From JARROD01 sp037384225 (GTDB lineage Bacteria > Pseudomonadota > Gammaproteobacteria > Pseudomonadales > Cellvibrionaceae), in NCBI GenBank assembly GCA_037384225.1, contig JARROD010000127.1:1-17536 (forward strand): 17,536 nucleotides of DNA, given 5' to 3'. Under the pieces are notes generated by a model. The model did not search any database. It saw nothing but the letters and a program-made list of their open reading frames with translations, and was not told the DNA's origin. Below are positions 10,001-15,816 of this stretch, in pieces (position 1 is the stretch's first letter; each line of letters begins with the position of its first letter). Made by a program: the position numbers and the translations under genes.

Positions 10001-12633
10001 GCCGAGTACCGGGCCAGGTGACCGGCGAGTTTCAGCCGTTGCGCCTCGCCGCCGCTGAGGGTCGGTACTGCCTGGCCCAATTGCAGATAATCGAGACCGA
10101 CATCGGCCAGCGGCTGCAGGCTGCGCTGCACCTCGGCGGCGTCGGCAAAAAAGTGCAGCGCTTCAGCGACGGTCATCTCCAGCACCTCGGCAATCGTACA
10201 AGCCCGGGTGGAGGCTGAATCCATCACCTTGATTTCCAGAATTTCCTCCCGGTAGCGCTTGCCGTCACAGTCGGCGCAGCGTAGATAGACATCCGAGAGA
10301 AACTGCATTTCCACATGTTCGAAGCCATTGCCGGAACAGGTGGGGCAGCGACCTTTACCCGAATTAAAACTGAAAGTGCCGGCCGTATAACCACGCTGCT
10401 GTGCCAACGGCTGGGCCACGAACAACTGGCGGATGGCATCAAAGGCGCCGACATAGGTGGCCGGTATAGAGCGGGTCGTCTTGCCGATGGGACTCTGATC
10501 CACCAGCACCACATCGTTGACATGGGCATGGCCTTCGATCAGTTTGTGGGCGCCGGGAACTTCCACCGGCTTGCCCTTGTGTTTGCACAGGGCCGGAAAC
10601 AAAACATCGCGCATCAATGTGGACTTGCCCGAACCGCTGACTCCGGTAATACACACCAGGCGGTTTAAAGGGATGCGTACCGAGAGATCTTTCAAGTTGT
10701 GTTCACTGGCGCCAACAATGCCCAGAAAGTACGCCGGCTCGCCGTGGGCGGCGCATGACTCAGGCTTCTCACCACCGCGGGAATCCGCCGTTGCGGGCGT
10801 GACGGTTTTCGCCCCCCGCAGGTACTGCCCTGTAAGGGAGTTTTTCTGTTTCAACAGTTTTCCCGGGGTGCCGAAAAAGCAGACCTGCCCGCCCCGCTTT
10901 CCCGGTCCGGGGCCGATATCGAGAATTCGATCGGCGGCCATCATTACCTGCGGGTCATGTTCCACTACAATCAGCGAATTGCCGGCATCGCGCAGGCGGT
11001 GCAAAACCCGCACCATGCGCTGCATATCCCGCGGATGCAGCCCGATACTGGGCTCATCCAGAACAAACAGTGTATTTACCAGGGAGGTTCCCAGCGCCGT
11101 GGTGAGATTGATACGCTGCACTTCTCCGCCACTGAGCGTGCGGGACTGCCGGTCCAGCGTCAGATAACCCAGCCCCACTTCGATCAAGTAACCCAGCCGC
11201 GAACGGATTTCGCCCAGCAACAGTTCAGTCGCTTCATCAAAAGGCGCCGGTAATTCCAACCGTTGAAAAAAGCCGTGACAATGTTCCAGCGGCAGGCGCA
11301 TCAGATCATAAATAGTCAGCCCGGGCAGTTGCTGAAACACGTTTTCAGGCATGCTGACGCTATCCGGTACAAAGCGTGGGTGGCTTTCACGCAACGCCTC
11401 CAGAAAACGGTGCATGGCTGCCGATGGCTTTCCCCCGACCCGCCACCACAGCGCCTTAGGCTTTAAGCGCGCACCTCGGCAGTCCTGGCAGGGGCTGTAG
11501 GCACGATATTTGGAAAGCAACACGCGGATATGCATTTTATAGGCTTTGCTTTCCAGCCAGTCGAAAAAGCGTCGCACACCATACCAATGCCCTTCGTCCC
11601 AGTCACCCTCACCCTCCAGTACCCAAACACGATGTTTTTTGCCGAGTTTTTTCCAGGGAACATCGAGGGGCACACCGCGCTTTTTGGCGTAGCGAACCAG
11701 GTCCTTCTGACATTCGGCAAAACTGGGGGTCTGCCAGGGTTTTACCGCGCCTTCCCGCAGGGTTTTGCTTTCATCCGGTACAACCAACCCAAAATCCACA
11801 CCAATAATACGGCCGAAGCCGCGGCAGCTTTCACAGGCGCCGATGGGAGAATTAAAGGAAAACAGACTTGGGCTGGGCTCCGAATAAATAATGTCGCAAT
11901 CCGGGCAGTGATAGTGGCTGGAAAACAACCAGGGATCCCCCGCCTTTTTGTCCGCATCGAGAGGGTAAATCTTCACCCGGCCATTGCCATGGTGGAGCGC
12001 TATCTCCACCGCTTCCGTAAGCCGCGGACGGTTTTCTCGATTGAGTTTCAAGCGATCCTGCAATACTTCCACATAACTGCTCTCGCGTTTGTGTACGCGG
12101 GTGTAACCCTGTTGCGCCAGCAGTTTGAGTACCTCTTCGTCACTGAAATTGTGGGGCACATTTACCGGCAGACACACCGCCAGTCGCTGCCCATTTTCAG
12201 CGCTGTTATAAAGTGCCTCCACAATGCTCTGGGGTGAATCACAACGCACCTCGCGGCCGCAGGTATAACAGTAAAGACGAGCCAGGCGGGCAAATAGCAG
12301 TTTTAAATAATCATTGAGTTCGGTCATGGTACCGACCGTCGAGCGTGAGGTGCGTACCGGGTTGGTCTGGTCGATAGCGATCGCCGGCGGAATCCCCTGT
12401 ACGCTGTCCACCGAGGGTTTATCCATGCGGTCTAAAAACTGCCGCGCATAAGCCGAAAAAGTCTCTACATAACGGCGTTGCCCTTCGGCGTAAATAGTAT
12501 CGAAAGCGAGTGTGGATTTGCCTGAACCACTGACCCCGGTTACCACGATCAGCTCGTTGGTGGGGAGTTCGAGATCAATATTTCGCAGGTTGTTCTGTCG
12601 TGCGCCCTTTATGACAATGGATTCATTACTCAT
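7033..12633 (-). CDS. uvrA: Tandem double-length UvrA, excinuclease ABC subunit A
   Basis: DNA-damage recognition ATPase of UvrABC nucleotide excision repair. Usual UvrA is about 940 aa; this is 1,866 aa and contains two complete copies joined near residue 990 by a basic linker (KRKKAALKRQR). Each copy has two ABC modules. Walker A GVSGSGKST occurs near residues 33, 666, 1034 and 1554. The LSGGE(V/A)QR signatures lie near 501, 858, 1398 and 1746, each followed by an (F/I)(L/F)DEP Walker B. Both zinc modules are kept in both copies: CPDC...CESC and CPTC...CADC in copy 1, CPGC...CQNC and CDTC...CETC in copy 2. No key motif looks lost, so the protein may act as a covalent UvrA2. Start ATG 12633 has AGGGAT upstream. 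The promoter carries a LexA box (12778-12797). Long plus-strand open frames inside are shadows. Confidence 0.97.
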   Translation of the reverse strand: MSNESIVIKGARQNNLRNIDLELPTNELIVVTGVSGSGKSTLAFDTIYAEGQRRYVETFSAYARQFLDRMDKPSVDSVQGIPPAIAIDQTNPVRTSRSTVGTMTELNDYLKLLFARLARLYCYTCGREVRCDSPQSIVEALYNSAENGQRLAVCLPVNVPHNFSDEEVLKLLAQQGYTRVHKRESSYVEVLQDRLKLNRENRPRLTEAVEIALHHGNGRVKIYPLDADKKAGDPWLFSSHYHCPDCDIIYSEPSPSLFSFNSPIGACESCRGFGRIIGVDFGLVVPDESKTLREGAVKPWQTPSFAECQKDLVRYAKKRGVPLDVPWKKLGKKHRVWVLEGEGDWDEGHWYGVRRFFDWLESKAYKMHIRVLLSKYRAYSPCQDCRGARLKPKALWWRVGGKPSAAMHRFLEALRESHPRFVPDSVSMPENVFQQLPGLTIYDLMRLPLEHCHGFFQRLELPAPFDEATELLLGEIRSRLGYLIEVGLGYLTLDRQSRTLSGGEVQRINLTTALGTSLVNTLFVLDEPSIGLHPRDMQRMVRVLHRLRDAGNSLIVVEHDPQVMMAADRILDIGPGPGKRGGQVCFFGTPGKLLKQKNSLTGQYLRGAKTVTPATADSRGGEKPESCAAHGEPAYFLGIVGASEHNLKDLSVRIPLNRLVCITGVSGSGKSTLMRDVLFPALCKHKGKPVEVPGAHKLIEGHAHVNDVVLVDQSPIGKTTRSIPATYVGAFDAIRQLFVAQPLAQQRGYTAGTFSFNSGKGRCPTCSGNGFEHVEMQFLSDVYLRCADCDGKRYREEILEIKVMDSASTRACTIAEVLEMTVAEALHFFADAAEVQRSLQPLADVGLDYLQLGQAVPTLSGGEAQRLKLAGHLARYSARKNGTAPGKNAAAKGGTLFLFDEPTTGLHFDDIATLMQALRQLIDAGDSLLVIEHNLDVIRAADWLIDIGPEGGDGGGQLMAEGSPQQVMAATDTHTAKALRDYEKSFGKPPRVATKRKKAALKRQRAITIHNAREHNLKNIDLSIPRDRFTVISGVSGSGKSTVAFDIVFGEGQRRYLESLNAYARQFVQPSSRPDVDAIHGIPPAVAIEQRTSRGGRKSTVATLTEIYHFLRLLYVKLGTQFCPDCDVPIEPQTEEAILALIQKRYRNHQITLLAPMVVARKGIYKELAKWAAAKGYQQLRVDGEYLPTEPWPKLDRYREHNIELPLGQVKVTLATERELSALLQQALEIGNGVVLVSSSRASKADALFSTERSCPGCGKGFDELDPRLFSYNSKHGWCQNCFGTGVVLKGFDAEQTGEEDTWLAEQEESDTPLRERVCPGCDGRRLNATARAVSFRDHSIADLAALSVEDAGTWFRKLKLNPNERAIASNLLPELQGRLQFLQKVGLSYLTLDRAAPTLSGGEAQRIRLASQLGSNLQGVCYILDEPTIGLHTRDNRRLIDTLRELQQQGNTVLVVEHDEDTIREADYLIDMGPQAGVNGGEVVACGSLSQVSRNKRSLTGQFIAKPLRHPMPELRDTDARQLWQSETLRITRAQKNNLRDLDVSIPLRRLVTVSGVSGSGKSTLIRSVLYSNVKNAVSKRRGKIPWRDCSEIQGWKSIKRVLEVDQTPIGKTPRSCPATYIGIWDTIRKLFADTVDARLRGYTPARFSFNTGNGRCDTCGGHGMRKIEMNFLPDVRVECETCKGWRFNDETLNVRYKEKHIGEVLAMNVEEATDYFSAIAPVHHALQLLQDVGLGYLTLGQQSPTLSGGEAQRIKLVAELAKARPGMEQQTHSLYILDEPTVGLHMADVEKLLRVLHRLVDAGNSVIVIEHNLDVIAESDWIIDMGPEGGRGGGRIVAQGRPETVCKRKRSHTGVYLRELLGVV

Positions 12634-12777
12634 AACCGTTTATCCCTGATAGTGGGATCTTCCCCTATACCAACGTAAAACCAGCGGGATTTTATGCTAT
12701 ACATGCCTAATATCGCCAATGGCTCTAAGGGCCGCGCACAAAATGTAATCTTGAACGTTACACTGCCCCAAAATCAA

Positions 12778-12797
12778 AACTGGATCAATATACAGTA
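12778..12797 (-). promoter_or_regulatory. LexA (SOS) box controlling uvrA
   Basis: AACTGGATCAATATACAGTA contains CTG-N10-CAG with an AT-rich spacer and matches the E. coli LexA consensus at 16 of 20 positions. It lies 145 bp upstream of the uvrA ATG and covers the -10 hexamer of the predicted uvrA promoter, a position suited to repression. E. coli uvrA is a known LexA-regulated SOS gene, so site and target agree. Confidence 0.82.
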
Positions 12798-12815
12798 TAA
12801 AATTATCACTGTAAA
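12787..12815 (-). promoter_or_regulatory. Sigma-70 promoter of uvrA
   Basis: Read on the minus strand, TTTACA (12815-12810) and TATATT (12792-12787) are separated by exactly 17 bp; each is one mismatch from consensus. Transcription would start near 12780 and give a leader of about 145 nt. The LexA box overlaps the -10. Confidence 0.72.
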
Positions 12816-13008
12816 AGATTCTTCTTTTTACTATTTAGGTTTCCTTCAGCAACGACCCTAAACCATCAGTTTGCCCTTTGCATTCACAGTGTGAAGCATA
12901 TTTATCGGATTAACTTTACATAATGATGCAGTATCCCTACTTTAAAAACGTGTTTAACATCGGTTGTGCCTCTCGCAACAAAGAGGTTTCCTACCCTAAC
13001 TCGCTTTT

Positions 13009-13040
13009 TGCCTTCGGTGAAATATCTGAAGGCATTTTTT
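13009..13040 (+). terminator. Intrinsic terminator on the plus strand
   Basis: TGCCTTC (13009-13015) and GAAGGCA (13028-13034) form a perfect 7-bp stem with a 12-nt loop, followed by six T (13035-13040). No plus-strand gene precedes it in this gap (uvrA runs leftward), so it may end an unannotated small RNA. A second small hairpin, CCTCT/AGAGG, lies at about 12969-12985. Confidence 0.6.
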
Positions 13041-13116
13041 CAACCATCATTGAATTTTAACATTAGCGGTTGCAGCCCCTCTCCGCCTGGTGACTTTTTG
13101 GTAGTTAAAAGTAAGC

Positions 13117-13144
13117 TTGAATAATCGTATTTGTTATGTATACA
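13117..13144 (+). promoter_or_regulatory. Promoter of the tus-like gene
   Basis: TTGAAT (13117-13122), a 16-bp spacer and TATACA (13139-13144) upstream of the ATG at 13182. The -10 lies inside the first copy of the 18-bp repeat, so a protein bound there would block transcription. Confidence 0.5.
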
Positions 13145-13153
13145 ATGGAGCCA
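13136..13153 (+). repeat. 18-bp direct repeat, copy 1 (candidate Ter-like/Tus operator site)
   Basis: ATGTATACAATGGAGCCA, identical to 14142-14159 and in the same orientation. It overlaps the -10 of the tus-like gene and ends 28 nt before its ATG. In E. coli, TerB overlaps the tus promoter and Tus represses its own gene, so this is the expected place for a Ter site. The sequence does not closely match the E. coli Ter core. Confidence 0.6.
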
Positions 13154-13181
13154 CAATTATTATAGAGAGGCATTTCACGGT

Positions 13182-14072
13182 ATGGAAATCGCGCAGCAAA
13201 GAGCCCAGCTCACAGAAGCACTTGAACGTCTCACCAACGCCGCAGGCATTTTACGCCAATCTCTGATGGGCGATAAAGCCCGTGGCTGGGCAGCGCGGTG
13301 GTATGAAGTCTCTAATCCCTGCCTGATCGGCGCCAGTAATGGCATTGTTGAAGACGCCGAAGCCTACGATCTAACCGCAAGAATCTATACGCAATTTTTA
13401 TATGCACCCATACAGGCCCCAACTCAAACTGTCATGGCAGTTGGCTACGTAATGGCGAGTGAGCAAACCATAGAGGCAGCACAGGCGTTGAATCGGGAAA
13501 AAAAGGCGTTCGAAACCCTGGTGGTAAGTTTTGGCGAGCGGCCGGGAATGAAAAACGTAGCCCGGAGGAATAAAAAAATTAAACAGCTACTGGCGCTCGG
13601 TGGCGACCAGGCACTGTGCCTGAAACAAGCTTACCGGCAAATTCAAGTGCTGCCTAAACCCGTCGCCAAACTCAAGTGGTCCTGGGAAAGCAAACCGGCA
13701 ACCCGCAAAATCACCCGCGATAAATCTATTGCTCAATTACTGGAACTGAAAAACTTTTGGGTCGGGCACGAGGGGTTATACGAACCGCAATTGCGCGCAC
13801 TGGCGTCGTTGCCCGCCGGAGCCGAGTTGGTTCAGGTACTACAGGAAAAATCCACCGGCCTGAAGGTCCGCACCGGGCAGCTTACCGCCAGCGGCAAGAG
13901 TTACGCAAAACTATCCGCCTCTATGCCGGTTATCCTGTGCCACCAAAGCCCTCCACCCTTTACCCCACCCTCCCCGACTCCAGAATTTAAAAACTGGACC
14001 GGAGGTACAGAAACACTGAGATCAAACCTGATAGCACCCTCTATTAATGTCTGGACTAAATCCACGTTGTAA
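13182..14072 (+). CDS. tus: Tus-family DNA replication terminus site-binding protein
   Basis: Tus binds Ter sites and arrests replication forks in one direction. This protein has 296 aa; E. coli Tus has 309. From memory of E. coli Tus, the central segment aligns with almost no offset. LNREKKAFETLV corresponds to INKLKTTFEHIV. AYRQIQVLPKPVAKLKWSW (from Ala150) corresponds to AYRTLTVLHDPATLRFGWA. ITRDKSIAQLLE corresponds to LHRDEVLAQLEK. Lys171 in WESK falls on the DNA-contacting Lys175 of WANK. A later stretch, ALASLPAGAELVQV to SMPVILC, parallels AALPQNAKLKI to CPTPLIAL. The N-terminal third is divergent. ATG 13182 is preferred (GAGAGG about 11 nt upstream) over the upstream TTG at 13131, which would translate through the repeat. 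Identical 18-bp repeats flank the gene. The assignment rests on visual alignment only. Confidence 0.75.
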   Translation: MEIAQQRAQLTEALERLTNAAGILRQSLMGDKARGWAARWYEVSNPCLIGASNGIVEDAEAYDLTARIYTQFLYAPIQAPTQTVMAVGYVMASEQTIEAAQALNREKKAFETLVVSFGERPGMKNVARRNKKIKQLLALGGDQALCLKQAYRQIQVLPKPVAKLKWSWESKPATRKITRDKSIAQLLELKNFWVGHEGLYEPQLRALASLPAGAELVQVLQEKSTGLKVRTGQLTASGKSYAKLSASMPVILCHQSPPPFTPPSPTPEFKNWTGGTETLRSNLIAPSINVWTKSTL

Positions 14073-14141
14073 CCGGGATCAGCAGGCGGCTGCGAAGTAC
14101 GCGCTCGCCGGAATACGCAAACCAAACCATGCGCCGCACAC

Positions 14142-14159
14142 ATGTATACAATGGAGCCA
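14142..14159 (+). repeat. 18-bp direct repeat, copy 2 (candidate Ter-like site)
   Basis: Exact second copy of ATGTATACAATGGAGCCA, 70 bp beyond the tus-like stop codon and 1,006 bp from copy 1. Unlike copy 1, no -35-like hexamer lies 16-17 bp upstream of its TATACA (the bases are CAAACC), so what is conserved is probably a protein-binding site and not a promoter. Confidence 0.6.
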
Positions 14160-14200
14160 TTTTATTTACACTTGTTTGAAAAAGTGTGCGTCTCTTCCAA

Positions 14201-14227
14201 ATTATGGGATTAATTAAATGCCATAAT
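14201..14227 (+). promoter_or_regulatory. Palindrome over an extended -10: operator/promoter of the RHH gene
   Basis: ATTATGG (14201-14207) and CCATAAT (14221-14227) are perfect inverted arms around a 13-bp AT-rich centre. The right arm overlaps TG-C-CATAAT (14219-14227), an extended -10. A dimeric regulator bound here would repress the ribbon-helix-helix gene downstream; such proteins often autoregulate. Confidence 0.45.
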
Positions 14228-14294
14228 GAGGCCGTAGAACGAATTAAGTGTCACCGTTATGGATAGCCTTTCCAACAATTTCAGAGAAGAAAAC

Positions 14295-14471
14295 ATGGGT
14301 AGTAAACGCTACACATTGCTTTTGCCCGATGAAATCCACCTTAAGCTTCATCAGGTTGCCGAAAACAGAGGGATGTCAGTCCGCGAAACCGTAATTAAAT
14401 CTCTCAAAATTGGTGTGCTTGCTTTGGAGTTCGAAAAAACACCGGAAAAAGAAATTATCTTTCAGGAATAG
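14295..14471 (+). CDS. Small ribbon-helix-helix (CopG/Arc-type) DNA-binding protein
   Basis: 58-residue protein. KRYTLLLPDEIHLKLHQVAE is the beta strand and first helix of an RHH fold; GMSVRETVIKSLKIGVLALE is the turn and second helix. Such proteins bind operators as dimers and serve as antitoxins, plasmid copy-control proteins or local repressors. ATG 14295 is favoured because AGAGAAG lies just upstream and the fold begins at once. An in-frame ATG at 14259 would add 12 residues but has a weak ribosome site. No toxin-like gene abuts it. The palindrome at 14201-14227 is a likely autoregulatory site. A possible functional link to the 14724 gene, 252 bp downstream, is speculation. Confidence 0.7.
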   Translation: MGSKRYTLLLPDEIHLKLHQVAENRGMSVRETVIKSLKIGVLALEFEKTPEKEIIFQE

Positions 14472-14481
14472 TAACTTCTCG

Positions 14482-14521
14482 ATAACCCGGGACAGGCATA
14501 GATACCCCGGGGTAGGCACAG
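14482..14521. repeat. Two-copy 20-bp imperfect tandem repeat
   Basis: Copies at 14482-14501 and 14502-14521 are directly adjacent and match at 16 of 20 positions, sharing CCCGGG/CCCGGGG and AGGCA. They lie just after the RHH stop codon. An unrelated perfect 10-bp palindrome, CGGACGTCCG, follows at 14529-14538. Function unknown; short iterated sites near a DNA-binding gene can be binding sites. Confidence 0.45.
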
Positions 14522-14650
14522 TGTCAGGCGGACGTCCGGAGATAGGTTGCGAATACCATGAATACTATTATTTTGCGAGAATCCCATCACAAGTCACTAA
14601 GCGTTAGATTTATACCCACTCATACAATCCAGTAAAGTTAGCGGGCGGAC

Positions 14651-14667
14651 AAGGCCCTTCGGGCTTT
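14651..14667 (+). terminator. GC-rich hairpin before the TIR/deoxyribosyltransferase-like gene
   Basis: AAGGCCC-TTC-GGGCTTT forms a 7-bp stem (one G-T pair) with a 3-nt loop, 57 nt before the ATG at 14724. Only three T belong to the tail and C follows, so termination would be weak; a leader structure is the alternative. Confidence 0.4.
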
Positions 14668-14723
14668 CCCCTACCCGTCTATTTCTCCAGTAGCAAAGCG
14701 TCTCGGTTGGAGTAAAAGGAAAA

Positions 14724-15656
14724 ATGACTGAAAACACTATATCGAAAACCTGCGGTATTATAATGCCAATATCGCAAATCGAGAGTTGTTCCGAAAATCA
14801 TTGGGATGAAGTGCGCAACATTTTCTTTGATGCTGTCAGTAGCGCAGGATTCACCGGAAACATTGTCAGCAATACCGACGATTCCAGTATTATCCAAAGA
14901 AGAACTATTCAGAGTCTTTACGATACCGCCATTGTTATCTGTGATGTCAGTGGAAAAAACCCCAATGTAATGTTTGAACTTGGCATGCGTCTGGCTTTCG
15001 ACAAACCCACGATTATCGTAAAAGACGACTGTACCAACTACTCATTCGATTCTTCCATTGTTGACATCCTCGAATACCCCCGCAATCTAAGGTATTCCGA
15101 TATCATCGAATTTAAAGAGAACCTGGCCGAAAAAATTAAACATTTCCACGAAAAAATTACATCTGCCAAGCCCTACAACAGTTTCCTCAAACATTTTGGC
15201 GGTTTAAAAGTAGCCAAGTTGGACCAAATGGAAGTCTCGGGACAGGAATTTATTCTAGAGGAGTTAAGGCAACTGAGGGCGGAGATCACAAAAATGGACA
15301 ACAAGGCGTCTTTTAATTTCTCCACAAAGCCTGCCTTCAGTACTGGACTTACTGGACTTGCTGGTCATGCCAACGGGAAAAACCTGGATGATATTTCCGG
15401 TCCCGAAGCCATCGTCCGACTCGAAAACGCTGACTCCGATGCGGTGAATAACCTGCTCTCCGAAGCCTTGAACCACCCCGGAATAATGAAAGTCGATATA
15501 TCCGACCTTGGTGATGGCTATTCGAAAATGATTGCCAATCTATCTCCGGACTTCTCGACCGTCGACATCAAAACCGACCTGCTACGGTTGACAGCCCCGT
15601 TCAGCCCCAGAATAAGAATAAAGCCGGCGCCGAGAGCAAATGGCTTGCAAAAATAG
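14724..15656 (+). CDS. Nucleoside 2-deoxyribosyltransferase/TIR-like protein, possible defence effector
   Basis: 310 aa, cytoplasmic, no signal or membrane segment. Residues about 8-150 look like the flavodoxin-like nucleoside 2-deoxyribosyltransferase/TIR-related fold: CGIIMPIS (strand 1), an alpha-beta stretch, then AIVICDVSGKNPNVMFELG with Asp74, Asn81 and Glu85 in the places expected for the ribosyl-cleaving site, and KPTIIVKDD. The segment FDSSIVDILEYPRNLRYSDI also recurs in this family. Residues about 170-200 are charged and may form a coiled coil (EFILEELRQLRAEITKMDN). The last 100 residues are unrecognised. Known relatives cleave N-glycosidic bonds of nucleotides or NAD, and several act as anti-phage effectors; a defence role here is inferred. 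AAAAGGAAAA precedes the ATG. Confidence 0.7.
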   Translation: MTENTISKTCGIIMPISQIESCSENHWDEVRNIFFDAVSSAGFTGNIVSNTDDSSIIQRRTIQSLYDTAIVICDVSGKNPNVMFELGMRLAFDKPTIIVKDDCTNYSFDSSIVDILEYPRNLRYSDIIEFKENLAEKIKHFHEKITSAKPYNSFLKHFGGLKVAKLDQMEVSGQEFILEELRQLRAEITKMDNKASFNFSTKPAFSTGLTGLAGHANGKNLDDISGPEAIVRLENADSDAVNNLLSEALNHPGIMKVDISDLGDGYSKMIANLSPDFSTVDIKTDLLRLTAPFSPRIRIKPAPRANGLQK

Positions 15657-15733
15657 TCTACTTTGTTCATCTTCAAATACTGAAGCCAAGCACAATCAAA
15701 ATGCCAAACGGTAATCAAAGTAGCCTATAGGCG

Positions 15734-15748
15734 TATTGTCGAACAATA
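15734..15748. promoter_or_regulatory. 15-bp palindrome, candidate TetR operator
   Basis: TATTGTCGAACAATA: perfect 6-bp arms around CGA. It overlaps the -35 (TTGTCG, 15736-15741) of a predicted promoter whose -10 is TATTAT (15758-15763, 16-bp spacer), about 70 bp upstream of the TetR-family gene. Size and position suit autorepression. Confidence 0.5.
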
Positions 15749-15816
15749 TAAATTGAGTATTATGATTTTTAGAAGTACAAATTTTTACAATAACAAAAAT
15801 TTAAGGAAAATCATCC

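Larger units (their letters stand above)
12634..13181. other. Divergent intergenic region between uvrA and the tus-like gene
   Basis: 548 AT-rich bp with no supported protein gene. It holds the uvrA promoter and LexA box (12778-12815), a possible small-RNA segment ending in a plus-strand intrinsic terminator (13009-13040), and the promoter plus first 18-bp repeat of the tus-like gene (13117-13153). Each is described separately. Confidence 0.7.

Noticed and set aside
7072..12237. Several long plus-strand open frames (for example 7456-8463, 8806-9855 and 11530-12237).
   Set aside because: They lie antisense to UvrA motifs that are fully conserved; GC-rich codon shadows explain them.
13131..13181. 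TTG start at 13131 for the tus-like gene.
   Set aside because: It would translate through the promoter and repeat, adds residues with no Tus counterpart and lacks a ribosome site; ATG 13182 has GAGAGG.
13136..14159. The 18-bp repeats as the target-site duplication of an inserted cassette.
   Set aside because: 18 bp is longer than common duplications, there are no terminal inverted repeats or transposase, and copy 1 coincides with a promoter.
14468..14610. Integron attC-like site between TAAC and GCGTTAG.
   Set aside because: Only about 4 bp of the outer core boxes pair, and no integrase or cassette array is present.
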